A stretch of 64,000 nt of DNA from Humulus lupulus (Eukaryota; Streptophyta; Magnoliopsida; Rosales; Cannabaceae). Positions 1-11,260 of the stretch are shown here, piece after piece. The stretch covers positions 73,783,696-73,847,695 of the forward strand of contig NC_084801.1 of NCBI RefSeq assembly GCF_963169125.1, read 5' to 3'. The position numbers were made by a program, and so were the translations under genes. The notes beneath the pieces were generated by a model that searched no databases, was not told the origin of the DNA, and was given only the letters and a program-made list of their open reading frames with translations. How positions within the stretch are numbered: position 1 is the stretch's first letter; each line of letters begins with the position of its first letter.

Positions 1-780
1 AATGACATCGGTCACAACACTGATGATTGTAGGCACTTGAAGGATGAGATCGAGACGCTCATCTAGTCCGGACCATTAGCTCAGTATGCCTGGAATCGAA
101 TAACTCCCAGTCAGGTCACTGCACAAAAAATTCAATCAACTCCAAAGGCCCCAGCAAATCAAACTGGAGCTCAGGTGAATCAGGATACCCCTCCTCCGAT
201 AACAGGGGGAGAGATAACAACCATCTCTGGAGGCCCTCATCTGGCAGGCACGAGCAGAGGTGCCCAGAAGAGGTATATCAATGAGCTGAGGTCTCACAAC
301 GAAGATGAGTTTGTCCCGAAGTAGCGTTTATCTAAGCAACAACGATTGGAGAAAGAACCAATCAGTTTTACTAAAGAAGATGCTAGCCATGTCCAATTTC
401 CACATAAAGATCCTCTATTTATTACCGTCCAACTCGCCAATCGGAGAGTTTGGAGTACACTAGTGGTTAATGGAAGTTCTGTGAACCTACTATTCAGGTC
501 CACATTGGAAAAAATGGGATTGTCTGTGACCGAGCTGAAGGCAACCTCCATGACGTTGTATGGGAATTTCGGTGAGGGATCAGCCGCTATCGGCAAAATT
601 GAGTTAGTGATAACCTTGGGTGAAGGACCATGAACTGTTTCCAAGCTTCTCGAGTTTGTGGTCGTCAATTCTCCGACCGCGTACAATGCAATCTTTGGTC
701 GACCAACGTTAATGGCGTTTGAAGCAATAACATCTGTCCTCCACCTTGGACTATCTAACACGACCGTCTTGTGGCCACGG
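1..780 (+). pseudogene. Element A gag tail and retropepsin remnant
   Basis: The frame opens in a gag zinc-knuckle tail (GHNTDDCRHLKDEIETL), passes a TAG at 64-66, and continues through the conserved GGPHLAG linker into a retropepsin-like domain. The motif that in element B reads IDNGSSVNLLF is VVNGSSVNLLF here: GAT has become GTT at 466-468, so the catalytic aspartate is gone. The flap-side motif YNAIFGRPTL is still visible near 685-715. Further stops lie at 322-324 and 631-633, and the frame is lost after about 740. This would have matured the Gag-Pol polyprotein; it cannot now. Confidence 0.85.
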
Positions 781-919
781 AATTCTATAGCATTTCCATG
801 AAGGGAAAATCACAACCCGGGCAACAAATGATGGCCGTATAGGATGAAGGCGAGGAGTCCTGGGAAGCAAGGACTGCTCCTGGAATGGAAGAACCTCAAC
901 AAGCAAGTGGTAGGGATAC

Positions 920-2170
920 TACCCCGAGGGATGATATCAATCCATGAGTAGGCGAAGATAGATCTGAGCTCCAAGCTATTGAAGAACTTGAAGAAGTAAA
1001 CATCGATCCTAGAGATGCTTTAAGATTCGTTAAGCTTGGGAAAATCTTGACGATGAGAGGAAGGCGGAGGTGATAAATTTTTTACAAGGGAATCTAGATG
1101 TTTTTTCCTGGTCTCATAAAGACTTGGTAGGGATAAGCCTGAGTGTGATCATGCATACCCTGATCTTGGATAAAAGCGTGCTGCGAAATCCCAGAAACAA
1201 AGGCATCCGAGTATAACCCGAGCTAAGGCCTTGGAAGAAGAAGTAGCTCGACTTTTAAAATGCGGGTTTATTTGAGAGGCTAAATATCCGATCTGGGTCG
1301 CAAATCCTGTCCTGGTCCCAAAGCCAAATGGAAAGTGGCAGACCTACATCGATTTCTCTGACCTAAACAAAGCTTGTCCCAAGGATTGCTGCCCATTGCC
1401 AAGAATTGACCAGTTGGTTGATGCCACCGCAGGGCACGAGCTCATGTCCTTCATGGATGCGTATTCTGTGTACATCCAGATCACGATGAACCCCACAGAC
1501 CATGAGCATACTAGCTTTATGACTCCAACGAATGTTTATTATTATAAATTTATGCCATTCAGGCAGAAGAACGCAGGGGCTACCTACCAGCGATTGGTAA
1601 ACAGAATGTTCGCTGATCAGATTAGGAAAACACATGGAAGTGTATGGTATGATGAAATGTTTTGAGATCTTAAGGAGATATAACATGCGGCTGAATCTCA
1701 GAAGTGTACTTTCGGACTGGCATCAGGAATGTTTCTGGGATTCATAGTCAATACTAGAGGGATAGAGGTGAACCCCAAAAAAATCAGATCGTTATTAGAA
1801 ATGCCTTCGCCCAGGTCGCGTAAGGATGTCCAAAGTCTGACTGGAATAGTGGCAGCCCTTAATCGTTTCATTTCTAAATCCACTGACAAGTGCCTACCAT
1901 TCTATAACCTCCTCCAAGGAAATAAGAAGTTTGAATGGACCGAGGAGTGTGAGCAGGCATTTCTTGATCTAAAAACACATTTGGCCGAGCCACCAGTATT
2001 GTCTAAACTAGCGGCAGGGGAGCCTTTTCTCGTTTACTTGGCTGTTACAGAAAATGCAGGCAGTGCTGTGCTGGTTCGGGAAGAGGACCTGGTTCAAAAA
2101 CCGGTATATTATATAAGCAAAGGACTTCTCAGAGCTGAATCGCGGTATCCCTTATGGAAAAGGTGGACTT
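920..2170 (+). pseudogene. Element A reverse transcriptase remnant
   Basis: RT signatures are readable in pieces: the ELEEVNIDP linker near 985, VANPVLVPKPNGKW near 1300, DLNKACPKDC near 1360, PRIDQLVDATAGHEL near 1400 and the palm motif SFMDAYS near 1450. The YVDD catalytic box is destroyed by a frameshift near 1640, followed by a deletion of roughly 60 bp relative to element B. The frame resumes at about 1,700 with FLGFIVNTRGIEVNP and the thumb/connection region (ALNRFISKSTDKCLPF). It lies in the gag-pol order expected of a Tat element and is non-functional. Confidence 0.85.
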
Positions 2171-2868
2171 CTGCCTTATTCTAGCCTCCAAAAAACTTAG
2201 ACTATACTTCCAATCCCATTCAATCCACGTCATGATCGACCAACCTTTAAGGCAGGTGTTGCAGAAACCTGAAGCATCGGGACATCTCTTAAAATGGGCC
2301 ATCGAACTCAGCCAGTTTGAAATATGGTACATACCACAAACTACGATCAAAAGCCAAACCCTGGCTGATTTCATGGCTGAATGCACCAGATTTCAGGAGG
2401 AGCTTTTCAGAGAACCTGTACAGGCGTTGTGGAAAATATTCGTGGACAGTTCATCTAACGAGAACGGGTCAGAAGCTGGGATCATATTGTTCTCTCCAGA
2501 AGGCCATCCGTTCCACTTCGCACTACAGTTCGTGTTCAAAGCATCCAACAATAAAGTCGAATACGAAGCTTTATTGGCTGGTCTTAGAGTGGAAAAGGAG
2601 TTGAAGGCCAGGGTCGTCCAGTGCTATAGCGATTCCCAGCTCATGGTAAACCAAGTGTCAGGTGAATACCAAGAGTGGGGGGCCAAGATGGCTGCTTACC
2701 TAGCCAAAATGAAGAAAGAGCTATCAGAATTTGAATATGGCCTAGTCGAGCAGATCCCTCGCGAGCAGTGCGCCAATGTTGACGCTTTGGCGAGACTTGC
2801 TACCTCCAAAGAAGCCGAGACTCTGAGCATAGTACCAGTGGAATTCTTGGAGAGCCCAAGTGTGGCAT
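2154..2868 (+). pseudogene. Element A dual RNase H region
   Basis: An open stretch covers the end of the first RNase H-like domain (QPLRQVLQKPEASG, near 2240) and the second RNase H. The second domain starts near 2430 with WKIFVDSSSNENGSEAG, where the catalytic Asp survives. EYEALLAGLR (Glu) and YSDSQLMVNQ (Asp) follow, then NVDALARLA near 2780. It ends in a TGA at 2868-2870, where element B continues into the integrase spacer. A second RNase H of this kind downstream of a degenerate first one is characteristic of Tat elements. It is the longest open block left in element A. Confidence 0.85.
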
Positions 2869-2929
2869 GAATCACGATGGAGGTCAAGATGATCGACACT
2901 AGGCCGACCTGGATGACCCCCATAGTAGA

Positions 2930-4087
2930 GTATCTTACGAAAGGGAAATTGCCTTATGAATGAAAAGACGCGAGAAGGATACTCTATCAAGCTCCAAGAT
3001 GTGTTCTGCCAGAGGAGGCCAAAACTATTTTACAGGAGATGCAGGAAGGTTTTTGTGGGGATCATGCTGGGGAGCAAAACATGCCTTTAAAAATATTAAG
3101 GCAGGGATATTAATTGCCCACTTTATCAAAGGATTCCATCTCCTCTGTCCGAAAGTGTGACAAATGCCAGCGGTTCGCCACAGTCGCCCGATCTCCACCA
3201 GTCGAGCTAAAAATGATCTCATCCCCATGGCCATTCGCAGTATGGGGAATCAATTTAATAGGAGCTCTTCCCACGGGGAAAGGAGGAGTTCACTATGCGG
3301 TGGTGGCCATTGATTATTTCACGAAGTGGGCAGAAGCCGAGCCCCTGGCAACAATCACCTCAAAAAGAGTCCTCGACTTTGTAGTCAAGAGTATTGTGTG
3401 CCAATTTGGACTTCCCAAGAAGATTGTATCAGATAATGGAACTGAGTTTGATAGCGATCTCTTCAACGAGTTCTGTGAGAGGCACAACATAATTAGTAGT
3501 TTCTCTTCGGTTGCCTACCCACAAGAAATTGGGCAGGTCAAGGCCGTGAATAAGACCCTCAAAGCAAGCCTTAAGAAGAGGTTAGAAGAGGCCAAGGGAG
3601 TCTGGCCTGAGCAGCTCCCACAGGTACTATGAGAGTACCGGTCCTCCCACCGAACTTCTACGGGGCACACCCCTTTCTCCCTGACTTTCAGAAGTGAGGT
3701 AGTCCTTCCCGTCAAAACGAAGATAGCCACGCACAGACTCCAGAACTTCAACCAGGAGAGGAATGATGAGTTGCTCAGCGTGTATCTCGACCTAATTGAT
3801 GAAAAATGAGAGGATTCGCAGCTACAGCTCGCACATTACCAGCAAAAAAACACTCGTTATTTTAATTCAAAGGTCAGGAGGTGTATCTTGGTTTGGGCGA
3901 CCTGGTACTCTGAAGGGTCTTTTCGGCAAGCAAGGACCCCAAAGACGGTGCCTTGGGTCCGAGCTGGGAAGGGCCCTATCAAATAGTGGAGATCGTACAT
4001 GAGGGAACTTTCAAAATAGCTAGACTTAATGGAGAAACAGTCCCACGGACCTGGAATGCTATGCACCTAAAGAAGTATTATCAATGA
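2930..4087 (+). pseudogene. Element A integrase remnant with lost catalytic residues
   Basis: The zinc-binding region (HEGFCGDH in element B) is frameshifted near 3050. The core is open from about 3,114. The first acidic residue, WGIDL in element B, reads WGINL near 3250. The second (SDNGTEF near 3430) is kept. The glutamate of the third motif, GQVEAVNKTL in B, reads GQVKAVNKTL near 3540. Two of the three DDE residues are therefore replaced, in addition to a TGA at 3630-3632 and later frameshifts. The C-terminal tail is still recognisable near 4010-4086 and has no chromodomain, as expected for Tat. Confidence 0.85.
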
Positions 4088-4264
4088 TGATACCACCCTT
4101 CTATGTAAGGCTTAGTTATAAAATCCGTTTGATTAAGAAATAAAGGAATCATCATGTACTTCTTGTCTTTCATATAGTTTCATTTATGTATTAGTTCACG
4201 TGATAACGGTTGTCCAAAGCTACCATGGAAGCTCACTTTCTGATTACTTGGGGGGCATACAACC

Positions 4265-4625
4265 CTGGAAGGATTGAAACTTGGAAGCTAGCGAAATTAA
4301 TTAACCGATGTTTTCTTTTATGGAAATGTGAGGTGTCAATAAATCTAGCATGAACTAAGTGTTAAATCATTAAAAATCCTGGATATAACCAAGTCCAAAA
4401 GTTGGAAGTTAGTAAAATTGATTAATCGATGTTTTCTTTTAAGGAAATGCAACGTGTCAATAAATCTAGCACGGACTAAGTTTTAAATCATTAAAAATCC
4501 TGGATATAACCAGGTCTAAACCATGGAAGTTAGTAAAATTGATTAACCAATGATTTTTCTAAAAAACACGAGGTGTCAATAAATCTAGCACGAACCAGGC
4601 CCGCAACTTAGAAGTTAGCAAAATT
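4265..4625 (+). repeat. Tandem repeat of about 120 bp downstream of element A pol
   Basis: About three units of roughly 120 bp follow the integrase stop. Each carries GGATATAACCAAGTC-like, GGAAGTTAGTAAAATTGATT-like and TCAATAAATCTAGCACG-like blocks; unit starts are near 4267, 4381 and 4502. A related array with the same GGATATAACCAGGT core lies at the same place in element B (28,048-28,515). Hypervariable tandem repeats between pol and the 3' LTR are an established feature of Tat/Ogre-type elements and a known source of satellites. The last unit is cut near 4,625. Confidence 0.85.
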
Positions 4626-4631
4626 GAAGAT

Positions 4632-4816
4632 CCAGTCAAGGTTCTTCATGAAGGAGTGGATGAAGAAGACGAAGTGAGGGGGGATCCCCCGGAGGAGGTT
4701 TTTGCTGATACGGTGGATGTTTTTGAAGAGGTTGGGGGGGACCATTCATTGGTGGATTTCGATTTTCCTAAAACTGGGAATATATCTGGTTCTAGGTCGT
4801 GGGCGAATGAAGCAGA
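4632..4816 (+). other. Short acidic coding-like fragment of unknown origin
   Basis: An open frame between the element A repeats and the CACTA end encodes an acidic, Glu/Asp/Val-rich peptide. It includes VLHEGVDEEDEV, PPEEVFADTVDVFEEV and DFDFPKTGNISGS, and runs straight into the CACTA terminus at 4,817. Codon use and composition look like real protein rather than AT-rich spacer. I do not recognise the family. It could be a piece of a host exon or of another element's ORF, disrupted by the CACTA insertion. Confidence 0.35.
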
Positions 4817-5240
4817 CACTACAAGAAAAAATGCTTTTAATAACACCGAAATGTGTTATAAAAACATACCATAACACTTTTTGATGTGTTAAGACCGACT
4901 ATGTTATCGTAGGTCAGGGTACTTTACATAACACTTTATCAGTGTTATACAGATGTGTTATTATACTATCAACGATAACACACTTTCTGTGTTATTTTAA
5001 TATATTGATAAGTGTTTAATTATGTTTTTTATAGTCGATTATATAACACATTTCAATACTTATTAATTTGTGTTATACTACACTTTAGTATAACACTTTT
5101 TTTGTGTTATACTACACTTTAGTATAACACAGTTTTTGTGTTATACTACACTTTAGTATAACATTATTTGTGCTATATAATGAAGTTTGCATAACACAAT
5201 TCTTTGCATAAAAAGTGTTATTGTAATAGATATTATAACA
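4817..5240. repeat. CACTA terminus and subterminal inverted/direct repeats
   Basis: After the terminal CACTACAAGAAAAA there are roughly eighteen copies of TATAACAC or its reverse complement GTGTTATA between 4,838 and 5,240, in both orientations. A unit of about 34 bp, containing TGTGTTATACTACACTT and AGTATAACAC, is repeated three times from about 5,070 to 5,165. In CACTA elements such subterminal arrays bind the transposase. The motif stops abruptly near 5,240. Confidence 0.75.
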
Positions 5241-7648
5241 CAATTTTCGTATTATTGTTATATTTAGATATGTTTAAATTCTCATTATATATTTTATTTA
5301 TATAACACTAATTTATTCTATTATATTTTAATTTTTTTTATATAATTAAAATTAGCTTTCTAATATATACTAGTATCATCAAATGAACTTGATTTTCAAA
5401 TAACAAAAAGTAAGAACATTCAACATTGTATTAACAATCCACAAATTAGTTTAAAACATTCAACACTATCATCAACAACAAAATGTTCTTTAAGTATTCA
5501 AAGAGTCTTAAATATTCAACATAGTTAAAAGTTACTACTTTCAACACAAAGAAATAAATAGAGTTACTACTTTCAGATGTCTTAAGTATCCTTTTCTACT
5601 TCGCTTGTCACATCTGCAAAATAAACAAAGAAATATTTTATGGTTATTATCTAGCATCACAAATTACTTCAAGAAAAATGCTATGGAAATTATATCCAAG
5701 AAAGGACACCACATACAAAATAATGAATTCACAACTACACCAAAGCAAACACAAACCATTCTACTTCGAAACTACTCGAAAATGAGCCTTTTACATAAGA
5801 GTGTCAAAAACCATAATTTCCAAGTCTCCACATAAGATATAAAGGAAATACTAGTAGTTTTTTCTTTTTTGGTTTCATCAGTTTATGACAGGTGGGCAAA
5901 AGATACAATTAATTGAAGTCGCACAGAATAGATTAGCATTTGCTAGTTTGGTAAAGTTGAGTTCTTTTCACCATTGTCAAATCTACCAATAAAGCTAAGA
6001 TCAAAAGATTTATACAATTCTAACTAGCATAGTTAAAGTCAATAGTTCTATTGTTACTGTCACAGTATATTCATTAGCAAAGCAACCATAAGCTTCTGAT
6101 GAATGTTAATTAAGAAGTTCAAAAGCACCAGCATGCACTTCATCATATGCGATACAACCTTTAATGAATATACAACTCCAAAAGAAAACAAAGCAGAAAC
6201 TGGAGAAAAACAGTTCCTCTACTTTCACATCTCTTAAATTTCTTTCACTGTATTGATGTAATCATGTGTTGATTTCTTTTAAGGGTTCCTTAGGAAGTTG
6301 TTGCCTATTATGATAAATATTAAATGCCAGTAGCATGAAGAAGAGAAATTGCAGGATCAGAATCTTCTATCGACCCTAATTTTTTTATATTTTCTCCTTA
6401 AGGAATCAATTTTGTCAGATGATGCCAATACCTCATAAAGCTTAAACTAGTACTTAATATATGAAGATAGGATCTTTCTCCTCTATGATCATCGCTCTCA
6501 GGCTCAGCTGTGCCAAAAACTACTTATGTTTCTTTAAAATACGAAAATGACCATTATATATATGAAATTGCATAGCTAACTATAGCATTATATATATATT
6601 ATATGATAGGGAGCATATGAGTTAATGCAGAATTAAAAGAAGTCAAAGAATTAGAAGAGAGGAGGAAGACACTTGATGCTCTGGCAAAAACAACAATTAG
6701 TTACTCGTATTGCCACTGCTAATAAACTTATGTGTGAGATATGAATATGAGAGAAGGCATAGCTCCATACCTAGGGAATTTGTAGAGTGCCAGAGGTGTT
6801 GTTGCCGGAAGTCTTAACTTTAAAGTGAATAACAAGATTACTGCAGTAGATTGTTGCTCCAGAGTCTTATATGTGTTTTTCTATCTGATTCTTTGATCCC
6901 TGAAAGTGAATAAGAATGACCATAACCAATTAACCAACCAAATCAGAATGCATATGAGACAAAAAAACACAGAAGAAAATCTTACTATTAATCAATATCA
7001 GCTTTACCATTCTTAGTAATAGAATAGGAAACAGACCTATCATGTTTTGACACAATAAAACTCCATGACTTAATCAATTTTTAATAAACACATCTCACCA
7101 ATTTCCAAAAATAAACTACCACTAACTATTATTATTTTACTTATGCCAAATACATAAACCATCAAAAGGAGCATGGAAACTTTTTCATTGTATAATCATA
7201 AGGAAAAAATGAGACTTTCTTTCATTACCCAACTGTGTAAGCTCTGGTGAGAACCATCTTTAATATGTCTCTAGTGTTTATTTGTATCATAGCAACACCA
7301 CCGAAAAAGTTTGTAAGATAAAATACAAATAAATTAAGCTAAAACCACTCACACAATATCAATAGCCAAGAACAAGAAAATTACAACTAATCAACTAACA
7401 AAGAATAAAATTTAGTCAACTTAAAACTAACAAATACAACTAATGTTATATATAATAAATATACCTTAACAATCCATTATTATTTGGAGACACATATTAA
7501 AAATGAGAGAATAATGAGAAATTGATTCTTATTATTGAAAATGAACCAAGTGATGAGTACAATTGGGTTAGCCAATTAGCTTTATTTATAAGCTGGCTAG
7601 CCGATCAGGAGAATTCAATCAAGATAAGCTCAAAAACAATTACAGGTC
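5241..7648. other. AT-rich stretch without a recognisable gene
   Basis: No protein domain was recognised on either strand. One minus-strand terminal-exon candidate is near 5,582-5,615: a TATTTTGCAG acceptor is followed by a short frame (VTSEVEKDT) and a stop, but nothing upstream supports it. The base composition and scattered splice-like signals are compatible with introns and 3' flank of the minus-strand exons further right. I see no RNA gene. Confidence 0.4.
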
Positions 7649-8121
<473 letters not shown>

Positions 8122-8458
8122 CTAAGATATTTGGAAATTGTAAGAGTAAAAAAATGTAGAAAAGGATAGTGACAAAATGGAGCAAAGCTGAAATGCATTG
8201 TGGACAGATGAATGACTATACAAATTGTAGAAAATGGAAGAGTGATCACATTTAAAATAGCATACATTTCAGAATTAAGAGTAAATCAACAAAGATGGAT
8301 ATTGTAAATTAACTTCAACCATAAAACTAATCTTTTTATAAAGGAATAAGTCTGGCTTTCCTAGAAGCAATAAGGAAGTACAACTAGACAGACCACACAA
8401 AATGAGGAAATGCTAGTTGATAAACAGAAAACATATCCCTTAGTATCAAGACACAAAC

Positions 8459-9393
8459 CTCTATCGAAATAGCCAGGTCAATCACCAAGCTTGTGACATA
8501 TCCCAAGACAAGGTCAATGACACCTCTTGCAAATGATGAAGATCCAATGCCTACATCAATCTGCAAAATAGACAGTTAAGTTGTCATTTTCTACAATTTA
8601 GTATCCCATAGAGAAAAAAAAGAGGTTTACAAATTATCATATTACTTCAGTAGCCAAAGGGCAAAAGTAAATGTTTCTGTAAAACTGAAAACTTAACTTC
8701 TCTTTATTTAGTGTAACAATAAAAATAATTAAAGAAATAAATAATACTTAACGTGACATCTAGGCAAGTAAGATGTTTGACAAAAGAAAGTATTAAAAAA
8801 AGAAATACCCAGAACTATTAAAAAAGAAAGTAATCACTATAGATTACTTGGACAAAAGAAAGATGAAACAATTAAAAAATTATCTATTATTAAAAACAGT
8901 CAACAATATTCATAAGAACTCATTAGCCTAAAAAATTATAGAGGTATGTTGACTTACAAGACCAGGGAGTTTGACCTTGAGAAACCGGATTGGGGGCACT
9001 AAACCATTCTTATTGAAACTTCATCTCCTATTGGAGACTGTTAAAGACAAACCAATTATATTATATCATAATATAGAACAATATATTAAGATACAGAATC
9101 AAAGAAAGAACCTTTACTATCTAACTGATATTACTGACATCAGTAATTACAAAGTCTAATATGAGATTCCTCAGCTGACTTTAAATTAGTGCTAGATGAT
9201 ATGTTTTCTTGTTTCATTAGAAAGAAAGTGACCAACTCATCCTTATATCAAAAAGAGCTTTGGGCAAACACCAGAGAACACAAATGAAAACCATAAGAAC
9301 TAGAAACTTGATACTAAGGAAGTTCTATAAGTAGTTGGAAGTATTACCTCACTTCATACATAGGAAGCTCTCCTTTGCTGAATCTGGAAACCA
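8459..9393 (-). other. Unidentified spliced exons on the minus strand
   Basis: Three exon-like pieces have consensus splice sites. The first is near 9,393-9,358 (acceptor GGTTTCCAG, donor GTAATA) with FSKGELPMYEV. The second ends at 8,958 (donor GTAAGT) with GLVPPIRFLKVKLPGL. The third, 8,560-8,459 (acceptor CTATTTTGCAG, donor GTTTGT), is exactly 34 codons with SSSFARGVIDLVLGYVTSL. The second and third join in phase. They look like a real plant protein, hydrophobic in the third exon, but I do not recognise it and it is not thiolase. The third exon also ends in phase with the thiolase exon at 8,121, so a chimeric transcript is conceivable. Whether these belong to one gene is inference. Confidence 0.45.
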
Positions 9394-9855
9394 AACACAC
9401 ACCGCATAAAAGTTTATTAGAAAAAAGATGTGCATGATGTAGTCTGCCAATGCTAAAGATCCCCATCAATAACGAGTAATACATTTAATAGTCAAAATCA
9501 ATATATATATATATGAAGAAAAATTTCAATTTTGTATACAGAGTAGTCTCAGATGCTTCTCAAATTTCTATTTTTGAGAGAATTGGGGAAGAAATTTCAA
9601 TTTCCAAAGAAAAAACCTATTGTTCTATTTGAGAGTGTCTTGGAAAACAAAACATCAAGAAAATTGCAGGTCAATACCTTCCCCAGTATTGAATTAAAAG
9701 CACCAAATAGACAAAAGAAAAGTTGGGCCTTCGTTGTGCATTTAAAAGCACCAAATTGTTGAATTAGCACCAAATGCAACAATGCTCATGTTTCATCAAA
9801 TAACATATTACTATTGACACAATTTATTTAATGAGAGTTACTAAAAAGTTAGTAC
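9394..9855. other. Spacer before element D LTR, nothing recognised
   Basis: AT-rich DNA with a short open frame (9,553-9,762) that has no recognisable motif. A short internal similarity (AAAAGCACCAAAT at about 9,698 and 9,748) is present. The last five bases before the element D LTR are AGTAC, the only candidate half of a target-site duplication for D. Confidence 0.4.
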
Positions 9856-10450
9856 TGTTGACCCAGAATTTGGTCCACTGACACGGAGTCAGAATATGCT
9901 TGATATGAATGAATGTGTTGAGAAGAACGTAATGGCAAAAAAGTAATAAGAACACGATATTTTTATAGTGGTTCGGCCCCAGGATTTGGTAATAACCTAC
10001 GTCCTCTTAGACTGTTATTGATATAGGAATAAAAGGAGTGATCAAAGAACAAGGGTTCAATGAGTTTCACTAACCTCTGAAGAACAATACAATATTCCAA
10101 GGAGAATTACTCTAATCTCAAATAATTCAAGAGCCAAAAAGTTCCTTCCTTGAGCTATCTTTTGCTATTTATAGGCTCAAGGGGGATTACAAAAGATTGT
10201 TATAGATATTCTCTCCTGAATAATCGGATACTCAGGAGATTGTGTGAATTAAATTCGGGATCTACAAAGATCTTTACAGTAATGTTACTTTGTATGCGGA
10301 ACCATCGACCAGACTGGTCACAGGTAAGACTGGGCTGCTTACTGCTTCTAGTGCGTCCTCATGTCGATACCCTAGCAGAGTTCCTCCAGGCATCAACCAC
10401 GTGTCCAGGGATCACTTGCCACGTCATCAATGCTAATTTTTTGGATAACA
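9856..10450 (-). repeat. 3' LTR of element D
   Basis: On the minus strand the repeat starts TGTTATCC directly after a polypurine tract and ends TGGGTCAACA. It is the diverged counterpart of element C's 3' LTR (38,644-39,232). Shared blocks include TTGATGACGTGGCAAG at the start, GAGCCTATAAATA (a TATA box, near 10,165-10,180), TTCTTTGATCAC, GTAGGTTATTACCAA and GACTCCGTGTC. Length 595 bp versus 589 bp supports the boundaries. Confidence 0.85.
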
Positions 10451-10683
10451 TTTGCCCCCCAAGTTTATTTATCACGAGCAATAAATAAACTTTTGAGCGA
10501 ATGACTCTTCGGTAACCCCACCATACGTGTCAGAACCCTTCGTGTGTTCTTGGAAAAAGTAACCTACTTCTGTCTAATCATGACTTTTCGGTTCCCCAGT
10601 AATAATTATACGGCCATTCCGCTTCCCCATACTTTGAAAAGGGGTAACTGATGATTACACCTTTTTTAATGCCACAGACAAAC

Positions 10684-11260
10684 TTATATAATACCTTCGA
10701 AATCTTCCTTTTCTTTTTACGCACGCCATTGTCTTCTCAGGAAACCCTAAAAACCAGAGTTTTAACCTTCTCCAGAGACCGTTCTTCTGCATAGACTCAG
10801 TCCGAGAGTTCCTTGACCTCCGAAGACCCTTTTTCCATATCCACGATCATTTTCGTGGTAAGTTTTTGAATTCTATGCCTCAAATTTTCATGATGCATGC
10901 TCCTGTATGTTGACTGTTTGAGTTCATCTGCTTCTGGTTTGAGACGCTTGTGAGTAGAACGTTTTGCGAGTTAGTTTGATAGTTAGGATCGTACTTTTAG
11001 GACGTAAAATCGAAGTTAAATTTCGATCTTTAGGCTACTTGGAAAATAGGTTTTTCCTGCCCTAAGGGGAGTTGAAAAAGCTTTCTTGAAAAACTTTTTA
11101 CTTTCACCCTTTAATCCGTCTTTCAAACTGTTCGTGCGGAAAATTTAGCTTTTTTTTTTAATGCTGTTGTATAAAGGCTTGGCTTTTATACTCGACCAGA
11201 GTTATTCTAAAAAGCCTTTAAAAATTCTTCATCCTCACCTCCCCATTTTTCTGTTTGCAG
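10684..11260 (+). promoter_or_regulatory. TATA box and leader intron of the antisense gene in element D
   Basis: A TATATAAT box at 10,684-10,691 lies about 230 bp inside the element from the LTR, pointing away from it, opposite to gag-pol. An untranslated leader ends with the donor CGTG/GTAAGT at 10,857/10,858. The acceptor TTTCTGTTTGCAG ends at 11,260, giving a 403-bp intron six bases before the start codon at 11,267. Elements B and C have the same arrangement in the same place, which supports it as a real transcription unit. Promoter activity is inferred. Confidence 0.6.

Larger units (their letters stand above)
1..4087 (+). mobile_element. Element A: 5'-truncated, degenerate Tat-type Ty3/gypsy retrotransposon
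   Basis: The order is gag zinc-finger tail, aspartic protease, reverse transcriptase, a first RNase H-like region, a second RNase H and integrase, ending in the same KKYYQ-stop signature as the other Tat-type copies here. The window edge removes its LTR and most of gag. It is closest to element B (21.6-27.9 kb) but carries many more stops, frameshifts and small deletions. Two RNase H regions between RT and integrase are a known Tat-lineage hallmark. After the integrase it runs into tandem repeats, then ends near 4,630 without the antisense gene or a 3' LTR, so its 3' end is truncated as well. Confidence 0.9.

Noticed and set aside
294..761. 155-codon minus-strand open frame opposite the element A protease
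   Set aside because: It is the mirror of a conserved protease-coding strand; similar shadows appear opposite the same region in elements B and D, and it has no motif of its own.
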